Assembly: GCA_049273695.1 (NCBI GenBank)
Contig: JBASRE010000009.1
Location: 1-64,000 of the forward strand
DNA from: UBA11740 sp049273695
GTDB taxonomy: Bacteria; Acidobacteriota; Blastocatellia; Pyrinomonadales; Pyrinomonadaceae
Reading direction: 5' to 3'
Length of the DNA: 64,000 bases
Shown one piece after another: positions 1 to 8,488 of this stretch. The position numbers and the translations under genes are program-made. The notes under the pieces are model-generated. The model was given only the letters and a program-made list of their open reading frames with translations. It made no database searches and was not told the origin of the DNA. Position 1 is the stretch's first letter. Each line of letters begins with the position of its first letter.

Positions 1-111
1 AGAGCGAAGCGGCGACGGCGCTTTGGCTCAAGGTCAGTTGCTTCGACTAACTAATGCGTCGCTTAAATTTATTTGCAAAGACAATCCAGAGCGCCGTCGC
101 CGCTTCGCTCT
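1..111. repeat. Inverted repeat upstream of the TPR gene
   Basis: Bases 1-22 (AGAGCGAAGCGGCGACGG...) are an exact reverse complement of bases 90-111. The 67-base interior is AT-richer. The arms can form a long GC-rich hairpin. It is not a factor-independent terminator, since no T-run follows. It looks like a REP-type palindrome and is cut by the window edge, so the left side may extend further. Confidence 0.75.
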
Positions 112-131
112 GCCGGCGCACTCCAGAATTT

Positions 132-159
132 CCCGGTCACTACCGCTCTCGGTACTGAC
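132..159. repeat. Half-copy of the GTCAGTACC palindrome family
   Basis: Bases 132-159 match, with two changes, one arm of the long hairpin at 26862-26890 (GGTCGCTACCGCTCCCGGT). The complementary arm is not present here, so this is a single-arm copy. It lies just ahead of the TPR gene start. Confidence 0.6.
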
Positions 160-192
160 CTCAGTCGGACTATGCGATTTGCTTTGAATAAC

Positions 193-1848
193 ATGAAGCC
201 TGCATCCTGGCGCCTGCGACTATTGATCCCAACTCTGTTCTTTGTGTTCGCCGCGTTAGGCAACGCGCAGACGTCGCAACTCGGGAAGGTCGAATTCCCC
301 ACTTCGGGTTCGTCGCGAGCCCAGGAACCTTTCCTACGCGGCCTCGCGGCACTCCATTCCTTCTGGTACGAAGAAGCGCTCGAAGCCTTTCGCGAATCAA
401 CCAAAGTCGAGCCGGATTTCATGATGGGATATTGGGGCGAGGCGATGGCCCACAATCATCCGCTTTGGACCGAGCAGGACACTCCAGCGGGACGCCAGGT
501 CATCGCGAAGATCAAAGATACGGCTAAGTTAACTGCGCGAGAACGCGCTTACTTAAACGCGGTGAAGATGATTTACGGCGAGGGCGACAAGCGAACCCGC
601 GACGCGGCTTATTCTTCGGCGATGGAAAAGATCTATCGCGACTACCCGGACGATCTCGACGCGGCGGCATTTTATTCACTTTCTCTTCTTGGCCTGGTGC
701 GTTCGGAAGATAAGAGTTATCGCTTGCAAGCCCGAGCGGGCGCTATTGCCCTCGAGGTCTATCAAAAGAATCCAAACCATCCGGGCGCGGCGCATTACAT
801 CATCCACGCTTTTGACGATCCGGATCATGCCATTCTGGCGCTGCCCGCCGCCCGTCGCTACGCCGGAATCGCACCGGAAGCTCATCACGCCCGGCACATG
901 CCGTCACACATTTTTCTGCAACTCGGAATGTGGCCTGAGGCGGCGGCCTCGAATCAATCAGCGTGGGAAGCATCGGACACTTGGATGCGGCGCAAGAAGC
1001 TCTCGCCGAACGTGCGCGATTATCACAGCCTGCATTGGTTGATGTACGCCCAACTGCAACAGGGCCAATACCGCCAGGCGGAAGAATTGCTCGCGTTGAT
1101 GAAAAAAACGATGTCCGAGTCGACGTATGACAACAAGCTTCGTCCGGGTTACTACGAGAACAACTACGCCAATATGGCGGCGGCATTTGTGATCGAAACG
1201 GAACGATGGGATCTCGCAGCTACAATTTTTCCCGCTACGTCACCCAGCTCGCCAGCCCCTGCCGCGAGTGGCCATGGCGCGCACGGATCTTCGGCGCCGA
1301 GCGATGGCCCGATGACGGTTCGCTACTCAAACGTTGGCCGGCGGTTGCCGATCTTCACTCAGAACCTGGCCGCGGCGCTCAAAGGCTCGATGAAAACCGC
1401 GCCCACGATTCCGGACGTGAATGTGGACGCGCCGGGCAATGCCGCAAATGTGATTGGCGAACTACAGGTCGCGGCAGCCTTCGCATCCATCAGCGGGAAT
1501 CACGACAACGCAATTGGACTCGGGCGCGAGGCGGTTCGCCGAGAAGAGAAGCTGGGTCCGCCCTCGGGACCGCCGAGTCTCGTCAAGCCGTCGCATGAGT
1601 TGTTGGGTGAGATTTTGCTCCGCGCCGGCAAACCAAATGAAGCCGCGGAACAATTCAAGATTGCTCTGCTGAGACAGCCGAATCGCGCCCGGTCCCTGCT
1701 GGGCATCGCGCGCGCGGCGGCGAAAATGGGAGATCATCGCGAAGCGATCTCGGCTTACGCGCGTCTGTCGGAACAGTGGCGTAATGCCGACAAGGAGATA
1801 CCCGAATTACTCGAAGTGCAGAACTTTCTGAAGCAAGCCCGGTTCTGA
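193..1848 (+). CDS. Secreted tetratricopeptide-repeat protein
   Basis: About 551 residues. I chose the ATG at 193 because it opens directly into a signal peptide (MKPASWRLRLLIPTLFFVFA, cleavage near GNAQ). ATG 172 is an alternative. The longer upstream reading frame runs through intergenic repeats and is unlikely to be translated. TPR-like helical pairs start at about residue 40 (FLRGLAALHSFWYEEALEAF) and recur near the C-terminus (LLGEILLRAGKPNEAAEQF; SLLGIARAAAKMGDHREAI). A His-rich middle (AAHYIIHAFDDPDHA; HHARHMPSHIF, about residues 195-245) is typical of this secreted TPR family in Acidobacteriota and Bacteroidetes; it could bind metal, which is inference. No catalytic domain is recognised. 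Only 6 bases separate its stop from the convergent propeller gene. Confidence 0.75.
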   Translation: MKPASWRLRLLIPTLFFVFAALGNAQTSQLGKVEFPTSGSSRAQEPFLRGLAALHSFWYEEALEAFRESTKVEPDFMMGYWGEAMAHNHPLWTEQDTPAGRQVIAKIKDTAKLTARERAYLNAVKMIYGEGDKRTRDAAYSSAMEKIYRDYPDDLDAAAFYSLSLLGLVRSEDKSYRLQARAGAIALEVYQKNPNHPGAAHYIIHAFDDPDHAILALPAARRYAGIAPEAHHARHMPSHIFLQLGMWPEAAASNQSAWEASDTWMRRKKLSPNVRDYHSLHWLMYAQLQQGQYRQAEELLALMKKTMSESTYDNKLRPGYYENNYANMAAAFVIETERWDLAATIFPATSPSSPAPAASGHGAHGSSAPSDGPMTVRYSNVGRRLPIFTQNLAAALKGSMKTAPTIPDVNVDAPGNAANVIGELQVAAAFASISGNHDNAIGLGREAVRREEKLGPPSGPPSLVKPSHELLGEILLRAGKPNEAAEQFKIALLRQPNRARSLLGIARAAAKMGDHREAISAYARLSEQWRNADKEIPELLEVQNFLKQARF

Positions 1849-1854
1849 GCTCTC

Positions 1855-3090
1855 CTATCTCTTTACCCGCACGTCGTACGCGTAAATCGTGTCCTGATCT
1901 CGGATGTAAAGCCGGCCACCCGCAACCACGGGATGCGCCCACGTCGGCAGCGAACCCTGCTGAATTCTGAACCTGCCTTTTTCCAGATACGCTTCCGGAT
2001 TCGCCGCAACCAGTCCCACGACACCGTTCTCGCTGAACGCATAGAGGAATCCATCGGCGTAAGTGAGCGAACCCTTGCCGACACTGCGGTCGCGCCACAT
2101 GACTTCGCCGGTGTCGAATTTCATCGCCGTAAGAATTCCACCGGAAAAGCCGTAAAGGTGATCGCCAACCAGAATGGAAGTCGCGTGATGATTGCGCATC
2201 TCTTTGGTGAAGTAGACTTCCTGCCCTATGCCATCTGCTTTGATCTCAACCAGTCCGCCTCCGGTGCCGTAGTCTGAAGAAATCCAGACACGATTGCCGC
2301 GAGCCACGGGCGTCGCAATGTTGGCTACGTCGTTCGACGGCGCAGCATACTCCCACAAGAGTTTGCCGTCGCGAACATCCAGAGCCACGACTCGACTTCC
2401 AGTAAAGAAAATCACTTGCGTCGTGCCGCCAACCTGGACGGGAATGGCGGAAGAATAGCCGGCCGCGTCACTCTGACTTTTCCAAATCAGCGACCCGTCA
2501 GTCTTCTTCAACGCAACGATCGAAGCGCCGCGCCCGCCGGCATTCACCAAAACCTTATCTCCGATCACCAGCGGCGATTCGCTGATGCCCCAGCGAATAT
2601 TCGAACCGCCAAACTTCGACAGGACGTTTTGTGTCCAGACGATTTTTCCGGTGCGCGCGTCAAGCGCCGAGAGATCGCCGCTTCCGCCGAGCGCATAGAT
2701 TCGGTCGCCGTCGATTGTTGGAGTCCCACGTGGCCCGCCGCCGCGATCATTATCAAACGTCTTCCCATGCGGTGTCGCCCAAACTTCCTTGCCATTGGTC
2801 ACGTCGAACGCGATGACGTATTCGCCTTCGCCGCGCGATCCCATGGTGTACAAGCGGCCTTTGGAGATTGAAAACGAAGAGTAACCGCTGCCCGCGCCGC
2901 TCGCTTTCCAAACCAAAGGCGGGCCGGCTTCCGGCCATTGCTTCAAAAGCCCGGTCTCTTTCGAAATCCCGTCGCGGTTCGCGCCACGCCACTGCGGCCA
3001 CTCGCCACTGGTTTGTGCGGAGGCCGCGGCAACACAACCAACCACAACCAGCACAGCAGCAAACATCGACCCTAATCGTGACTCTTTCAT
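1855..3090 (-). CDS. Secreted PQQ-like beta-propeller protein
   Basis: About 411 residues. The start is the second of two adjacent ATGs (3093/3090), with a GAGGAG ribosome site just upstream. Signal peptide residues 1-26 end AAASAQ. It is followed by the WPQWRG motif (EWPQWRGANRDG) that opens all members of this family here. Propeller blades are marked by repeats such as AFDVTNGKEVWAT, ALDARTGKIVWTQ and ALDVRDGKLLWEY. There is no heme CxxCH motif and no membrane anchor, so it is probably a soluble periplasmic or extracellular propeller. Family members are called PQQ-binding-like or BamB-like; real cofactor binding is not shown. It is convergent with the TPR gene and is followed upstream by a repeat (3146-3247). 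Confidence 0.85.
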   Translation of the reverse strand: MKESRLGSMFAAVLVVVGCVAAASAQTSGEWPQWRGANRDGISKETGLLKQWPEAGPPLVWKASGAGSGYSSFSISKGRLYTMGSRGEGEYVIAFDVTNGKEVWATPHGKTFDNDRGGGPRGTPTIDGDRIYALGGSGDLSALDARTGKIVWTQNVLSKFGGSNIRWGISESPLVIGDKVLVNAGGRGASIVALKKTDGSLIWKSQSDAAGYSSAIPVQVGGTTQVIFFTGSRVVALDVRDGKLLWEYAAPSNDVANIATPVARGNRVWISSDYGTGGGLVEIKADGIGQEVYFTKEMRNHHATSILVGDHLYGFSGGILTAMKFDTGEVMWRDRSVGKGSLTYADGFLYAFSENGVVGLVAANPEAYLEKGRFRIQQGSLPTWAHPVVAGGRLYIRDQDTIYAYDVRVKR

Positions 3091-3145
3091 CATTATTGTC
3101 TCCTCAGCAGATAACGACCGAATCGGGGAGAACAGCATCGGGACC

Positions 3146-3247
3146 CTTCGCCTCGTTAGAGGCGAAATGTTTATAGCTCACAACGCTATTCATTTCTCTT
3201 TCTTCCGAGACCATCTACGATCTATAAACATTTGGCGCCTACGGCGC
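3146..3247. repeat. Inverted repeat, AAATGTTTATAG family
   Basis: The left arm contains CGTTAGAGGCGAAATGTTTATAG and the right arm CTATAAACATTTGGCGCC with a GGCGC..GCGCC flank. The same core (GGAGCGAAATGTTTATAG) recurs at 11027-11234 and 26730-26795, so it is a dispersed palindromic family. It lies between the divergently placed ends of two minus-strand genes. Confidence 0.7.
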
Positions 3248-3262
3248 TCTATTCACTCTAAT

Positions 3263-3712
3263 TCACGACTGCGGCTTGAAATACAAAACCATGCCGGCGC
3301 CTGCGGCGGCCATCAGGAACCCAACATAAAGCATTGGATTCGGCGCCGTCTTTGGCGGATGCAGCAAGGTCGAGAACAAGACGTTCACCAAAGGTGCGCC
3401 CGCAAAAACCAGAGGCATCACGTAATTCGGAACGCCGCCGTACCGAAAAGCAAAGATAATACAGATTGCACCGAGCGCACCCAGCACGCCTCCGGCGGTT
3501 GCGGCCAGCGAGCTCTTCATCGTAAACCCCTGTAACTGGCCCTGATACGAGAGATTGGCCACGGGTACCAGTACGCCAATCAAGAAATAGGCAACGCCGA
3601 CACAAAGCAACGCGCGCATCGGATTGCCGAGCGCCACCTGGCCGCGGTGCAACACGGGTCCGTACAATCCCCACGATAGCGCGGCGCCTAAAGCGAAAAG
3701 GATCCAAAGCAT
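3263..3712 (-). CDS. Small EamA/DMT-like membrane protein
   Basis: 149 residues, very hydrophobic, with about five membrane spans (WILFALGAALSWGLYGPVL; ALLCVGVAYFLIGVLVPVA; AATAGGVLGALGAICIIFAF; PLVFAGAPLVNVLFSTLL; LYVGFLMAAAGAGMVLYF). The length is half that of a normal two-repeat EamA transporter, as in single-repeat drug/metabolite-transporter proteins that dimerise. The opening WGLYGPVLHRGQ motif is like uncharacterised acidobacterial DMT proteins. A GGAGGG ribosome site precedes ATG 3712. The substrate is unknown. Confidence 0.65.
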   Translation of the reverse strand: MLWILFALGAALSWGLYGPVLHRGQVALGNPMRALLCVGVAYFLIGVLVPVANLSYQGQLQGFTMKSSLAATAGGVLGALGAICIIFAFRYGGVPNYVMPLVFAGAPLVNVLFSTLLHPPKTAPNPMLYVGFLMAAAGAGMVLYFKPQS

Positions 3713-4032
3713 TAGTGCAACCCTCCGACTGAGTTATTCGTAAAACGAAAGCTCATAGCAAGCGCCGCATATTCTAGCAAGTGGCTAAACTAATCCATAG
3801 AAAATGCTCGGCCGTAACGATCCTTTGCGTTGAGGTTATCATCAAAGGGCGCAACTCAAAGATTGCAGTTGTTAAGACTTGTAAATTCTTTCGGCGACCG
3901 TTGTTTATTGGTCTAAGTTCCGATCTTCTGCAGCGACATTTCCAACAGTTTTAGTGATAATGAGCGCACGCGACGGTCGCGCTAGAACTATAGGTCATTT
4001 CTCGACGTTAAAGTCCGAGGAGGAAATCCGGC
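3713..4032. other. Intergenic region ahead of the TonB receptor
   Basis: About 320 bases between divergent genes. It probably holds promoters for both the EamA-like gene and the TonB receptor, but I see no convincing -35/-10 pair. A strong GAGGAGGAAA ribosome site lies at about 4017-4026. No palindromic repeat is seen here. Confidence 0.4.
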
Positions 4033-7000
4033 TTGAAGTCACTTCTTTCGATTGCTTTCATCGCAACGCTGATTCTTTTCACTGCTGGCAGTGCGCTGGC
4101 CCAGACGCATCGCGGCTCGGTGCGCGGGACCGTCTATGATCCGAACAATGCGGTAATCCCAGGGGCGACGATTACTCTGACAAATGTGACGACCGGCGAA
4201 AGCCGAAACACGGAAAGTGATGAGCAGGGGAATTACGCCATCTCATCTCTGCAGCCCGGAGTTTATAGTCTGGAAGCGCAGGTAACGAATTTTGAAAAGC
4301 GGCAGGAGCGAATCAAAGTCCTGGTCAACCAGGAGCACCGGGCGGATATAACTTTGGATGTGACCCGCCAACAGATTGAAGTTGATTCGACATCTGAGGC
4401 CGTGGTGAAGAGAGATTCCGCCTCGCTTGGAACCGTCATTGAAAACCGCCAGGTCGAAGGACTGCCGTTAGACGGGCGCAACTTTTATGAACTCAGTTTG
4501 CTGGTTCCCGGCGCCCTACCGCCGGCGCAAGGTTCGGCCGGTTCCGTCCGCGGCGACTTCGCGTTCAGCGTCAATGGCGCGCGCGAAGACAGTAATAACT
4601 TTCTGCTGGACGGTGTTTACAACGTCGATCCGAAACTGAATACGTTCGGAGTGCGCCCGCCGGTGGATGCGATCCGCGAGTTTGAAAACCTCACGAGCAC
4701 TTACGACGCTTCGTTCGGCCGCAGCGCCGGCGCGCAAGTGAACGTCGTTTTAAAATCCGGCTCGAACGATTTTCACGGCAGCATTTTTGAGTTTCATCGC
4801 AATGGCGCGTTGGATGCGCGGAATCTCTTTGTGCCCGCGAACGAGCCGTCCCCGAAATACATCCGCAATCAGTTTGGCTTCTCGATCGGCGGACCGATTC
4901 GGAAAGACAAAACGTTTTTCTTTGCCGACTACGAAGGAACGCGCTCGCGGGAAGGCATCACGCGCGTGACAAATGTGCCGACGTTGGCCGAAAGAAACGG
5001 TGACTTCTCGCAGAGCCTGTTCGGCGTTCCGATCATTCCCGGCGCCGGCATGCCCTTCCCCGGCGGCAGCATTCCCGGCGGAGCCATCAATCCCATCGGT
5101 CGCAGTATCGCGGCTCTCTATCCTTTGCCAAATCGTTCAGATCCGTTCGCGAACTTCGTTTCTTCACCGATCCAGCAAGACCGCAACGACCACTTTGACG
5201 TGCGGATAGATCACCTCTTGAGCAGCCGCTCAGCGTGGGCTTTTCGTTACAGCTTTGGAGATCGAGATCTGTTTGAACCGTTTGCCGGCTCAGGTTTCTC
5301 GCTTGTGCCCGGCTATGGCAACGACGTGACGCGCCGCAGTCAGAACGCGATGATTAGCGAGACGCATGTCTTCTCGCCGGCGTTGGTCAACGACCTTCGC
5401 TTTGCCTTCAATCGCGTCGCTTCCGCCGTGCTTCAGGAGAATCAAGGCACCAGCGTCAATCGCGCTGTCGGCATGCCTGAGTTGTCGTCGAACCCACGCG
5501 ACTTCGGGTTAAGTTTCATTACGATTACCGGGTTCTCGCCGCTGGGACATGAAGGCAATAATCCGCAAAACAGCGTCACGAATACGTTTCAGATCCTCGA
5601 TTCGGTGACGTACTCGCGTGGTCGCCACCTCTGGAAATTCGGGGGCGATGTGCGGTTGGTCCAGCAGAACGCTTTTCGCGATGTGCAGTCGCGCGGTCTG
5701 CTTCAGTTCTCGCCGTTCGGACAAATTACTTTCAATGCGCTTGGGGATCTGCTGCTCGGCTTTCCGCTCGTGACCGGCGGCGCGCGGGTCGACAATGCTC
5801 AGCACCTGCGTAGCACCAGCTACAACTTTTTTGTGAACGACAGCGTGCGCGTGACGCGCAACCTGACGCTAATCGGTGGCTTGCGTTACGAATACAACAC
5901 GCCGCCGGTTGACGCGTTTGACCGTGCCAGCATCTATGATCCTGCGACTCGGACGCTCGTACCGGTCGGCACCGCCGGCGTTCCGCGAAGCGGCTTTCAC
6001 GCCGACAAAAACAATTTTGCGCCGCGGGTTGGTTTTGCCTGGACCATAGGCGACGAAGGCAAGACGGTTGTCCGCGGCGGCTATGGCGTCTACTACGATC
6101 AGTCAGCGCTGGCGCCGGGCGAGGCGCTTTATTTCAATGCGCCCTACTTTGACTTCAATCTGTTCTTCCCACTGCCGGGATTGCCGCTGACCGTGAACAA
6201 TCCGTTCCCGGCGTTTTTCCCGTTCGCGCTTCCGGATTCGGCGCTGGCGATTCAGCGCGACCTGCGCACGGCGTACATGCAACACTGGAGCGCGAGCGTG
6301 CAGCAACAACTCGGCCGCAGCCGCGTGCTCGAAGTCGCTTACGTTGGTTCAAAGGGTACCAAGCTGCTGTCCGCGCGCGACATTAACCAGCCGCAGCCAA
6401 GCGTCCTACCGCCGGGCCTGCCGTTTGTGCCGCGGCCCAATCCATTTTTCGATGACATCACGCAAATCGAGTCGCGCGCGAATTCGCGTTACGACAGCTT
6501 GCAGGCGCGCTTCCAACAACGGCTGGACTTTGGTTTGGCCGTGCTCGGTTCATACACCTGGTCCAAATCTGAGGACGATGCGTCCAATTTTTTCAGCAGC
6601 GCGGGCGACCCAAACTTTCCCCAGGACAGCTACAATCTGCGGCCAGAGCGCGGGCCATCAAACTTCGACGCTCGCCACCGATTCGTGTTGAGTTACAGCT
6701 ACGACCTGCCGTTTGGAAAAGGCCGGCGTTACTTTGCAGACGACGGCTGGGTGACGACGCTGTTGAGCGGCTGGCAAACTTTGGGAATTGTGACGTTGCA
6801 GTCAGGACGGCCATTCACTGTCGCGCTGCTTCCGGAGATCGACAACAGCGGCACCGGACGATCGGTGCTTGGCTTTGGCGCGAACGATCGGCCGAATGTT
6901 GCCGGTGATCCGAATCTTTCATCGCCGGCCGCCGACCGCTGGTTCAATACGGCCGCCTTCGCCTTCCCGGCTCCAGGCACGTTTGGCAATGCGGGCAGAA

Positions 7001-7224
7001 ATATTCTGAGGGGCCCTGGGTATCAAAATGTGAATGCCTCGCTGGTAAAGAACACGTTGCTGACTGAACGCCTCAATCTTCAGTTTCGCGCTGAGGCGTT
7101 CAATCTTTTCAATCATCCGAATCTGAATCTGCCGGACAACTTTTTGGGCTCGCCAACTTTTGGCCGGATTACTTCGGCGCGCGATCCGCGTCACCTGCAA
7201 TTCGGCGTGAAACTGCTTTTCTGA
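4033..7224 (+). CDS. TonB-dependent receptor, Oar-like, with carboxypeptidase-regulatory-like N-terminal domain
   Basis: 1063 residues, with a TTG start supported by GAGGAGG nine bases upstream and an immediate signal peptide (MKSLLSIAFIATLILFTAGS, cleavage after ALA). Residues about 28-110 form a CarboxypepD_reg-like beta-sandwich (GSVRGTVYDPNNAVIPGA). Residues about 125-235 are the plug (TVIENRQVEGLPLDGRNF; VKSGSNDFHGS-type segment). The rest is a 22-stranded-type barrel ending in LQFGVKLLF with the expected terminal aromatic residue. Acidobacteriota carry many such receptors, usually for large glycans, peptides or chelates; the substrate cannot be read here. The next gene, a propeller, begins 18 bases downstream and is probably co-transcribed. 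Confidence 0.9.
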   Translation: MKSLLSIAFIATLILFTAGSALAQTHRGSVRGTVYDPNNAVIPGATITLTNVTTGESRNTESDEQGNYAISSLQPGVYSLEAQVTNFEKRQERIKVLVNQEHRADITLDVTRQQIEVDSTSEAVVKRDSASLGTVIENRQVEGLPLDGRNFYELSLLVPGALPPAQGSAGSVRGDFAFSVNGAREDSNNFLLDGVYNVDPKLNTFGVRPPVDAIREFENLTSTYDASFGRSAGAQVNVVLKSGSNDFHGSIFEFHRNGALDARNLFVPANEPSPKYIRNQFGFSIGGPIRKDKTFFFADYEGTRSREGITRVTNVPTLAERNGDFSQSLFGVPIIPGAGMPFPGGSIPGGAINPIGRSIAALYPLPNRSDPFANFVSSPIQQDRNDHFDVRIDHLLSSRSAWAFRYSFGDRDLFEPFAGSGFSLVPGYGNDVTRRSQNAMISETHVFSPALVNDLRFAFNRVASAVLQENQGTSVNRAVGMPELSSNPRDFGLSFITITGFSPLGHEGNNPQNSVTNTFQILDSVTYSRGRHLWKFGGDVRLVQQNAFRDVQSRGLLQFSPFGQITFNALGDLLLGFPLVTGGARVDNAQHLRSTSYNFFVNDSVRVTRNLTLIGGLRYEYNTPPVDAFDRASIYDPATRTLVPVGTAGVPRSGFHADKNNFAPRVGFAWTIGDEGKTVVRGGYGVYYDQSALAPGEALYFNAPYFDFNLFFPLPGLPLTVNNPFPAFFPFALPDSALAIQRDLRTAYMQHWSASVQQQLGRSRVLEVAYVGSKGTKLLSARDINQPQPSVLPPGLPFVPRPNPFFDDITQIESRANSRYDSLQARFQQRLDFGLAVLGSYTWSKSEDDASNFFSSAGDPNFPQDSYNLRPERGPSNFDARHRFVLSYSYDLPFGKGRRYFADDGWVTTLLSGWQTLGIVTLQSGRPFTVALLPEIDNSGTGRSVLGFGANDRPNVAGDPNLSSPAADRWFNTAAFAFPAPGTFGNAGRNILRGPGYQNVNASLVKNTLLTERLNLQFRAEAFNLFNHPNLNLPDNFLGSPTFGRITSARDPRHLQFGVKLLF

Positions 7225-7242
7225 AATGAGGTAAGTCAGCTC

Positions 7243-8487
7243 ATGCGATTTCCATTTATCAAATGCCTGGTCGCGGTTGGCATTTCGATCACCGCTTCAG
7301 GTCTCGCGCCAGCCGATTGGCCGCAGTGGCGCGGTCCAAATCGCGATGGCCTGGTCAAGGGCGTGGCGAATCCGGCAACCTGGCCGAAAACTCTGAAAGA
7401 AGAGTGGAAGATCACCGTCGGCCTCGGTCATGCCTCGCCCGTCGAAGCGAATGGGAAGGTTTACGTGTTCGCGCGCCAGGGCGAAGCCGAAGTGCTACTT
7501 TGCCTGAACGCCGTGACTGGAAAAGAGATTTGGAAAACAGCCCCACAGCCCATCATTTACGAAATGCACGAAGCGGCGAAGGGTCACGGCAAGGGCCCAA
7601 AGTCGACACCGATCGTTAGCAACGGGATCGTTTACACCTTCGGCATTTCCGGTGTGCTCTCAGCCCATGACGCGAACACCGGCAAGCTAAAATGGCGGCG
7701 TGAATTCTCGAAAGATTATCCGAAGACTTCCCCGCTGTTCGGCACCTCGATGTCGCCGCTGGTCGATAGCGGCTTAGTCATCGCGCACGTGGGCGGACAC
7801 GACAAGGGCGCGCTGACCGCCTTCGACGCGCAGACCGGCGCCACGAAATGGTCGAACGCGATGGATGGGCCGGCTTACGCTTCGCCGATTATCGTCACCA
7901 TGGCGGGCGCGCGACAGATTGTCACGTTCATGCAGAAGGATTTGGTGGGAGTTGATTTCGCCACCGGCAAGCTGCTGTGGAAGCTGCCTTCCAAAACTCA
8001 ATATGACGAGAACATAAACACGGTCGTGGCTTACAAAGACCTCCTCATCTTTTCACGCGAAGAGCAGGGACTGGCGGCGATTCGTTTGACCAAACCCGGC
8101 GCCGAAATCGTTCCGCAGCAGGTCTGGGTTAATAAAGAAGCGGAACTCTATATGAACTCGCCGGTGTTACAGGGCAACACGGTGTTCGGCATGACCGCGC
8201 GGCAGAAGGGTCAGTTCTTTGCGGTTGACGCGGAAACGGGAAAGACGGTGTGGCAGAGTCCGGGACGCATGGGCGAGAACGCCGCGATCCTAAACCTGAA
8301 CGACAAGGTAATTCTTCTCCTCACTAACGAAGCGAAGCTGATTGTGCAAGCGGCTGACGGCAAGACTTATTCACCAATCGCCGAGTACACCGTGGCTGCG
8401 AGTCCGACCTGGGCCCATCCGTTGGTCATCGGGAATCGAATTCTGATCAAGGATGAAACGTCGTTAACGTCGTGGGCGATTCCATGA
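7243..8487 (+). CDS. Secreted PQQ-like beta-propeller protein (TonB-receptor partner gene)
   Basis: 414 residues: signal peptide of about 24 residues ending LAPA, then DWPQWRGPNRDG. Five clear blade motifs follow: CLNAVTGKEIWKT, AHDANTGKLKWRR, AFDAQTGATKWSN, GVDFATGKLLWKL and AVDAETGKTVWQS. No heme motif or second domain is present. It lies 18 bases after the TonB receptor on the same strand with a weak AGGTAA ribosome site, so the two are likely one transcript. That suggests a role at the outer membrane with the receptor, such as ligand capture or processing; this is inference. It is convergent with, and nearly touching, the M42 peptidase gene. Confidence 0.85.
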   Translation: MRFPFIKCLVAVGISITASGLAPADWPQWRGPNRDGLVKGVANPATWPKTLKEEWKITVGLGHASPVEANGKVYVFARQGEAEVLLCLNAVTGKEIWKTAPQPIIYEMHEAAKGHGKGPKSTPIVSNGIVYTFGISGVLSAHDANTGKLKWRREFSKDYPKTSPLFGTSMSPLVDSGLVIAHVGGHDKGALTAFDAQTGATKWSNAMDGPAYASPIIVTMAGARQIVTFMQKDLVGVDFATGKLLWKLPSKTQYDENINTVVAYKDLLIFSREEQGLAAIRLTKPGAEIVPQQVWVNKEAELYMNSPVLQGNTVFGMTARQKGQFFAVDAETGKTVWQSPGRMGENAAILNLNDKVILLLTNEAKLIVQAADGKTYSPIAEYTVAASPTWAHPLVIGNRILIKDETSLTSWAIP

Positions 8488-8488
8488 T

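Noticed and set aside
73..192. N-terminal extension of the TPR protein
   Set aside because: These codons are made of two intergenic repeat families; the signal peptide starts at 193.
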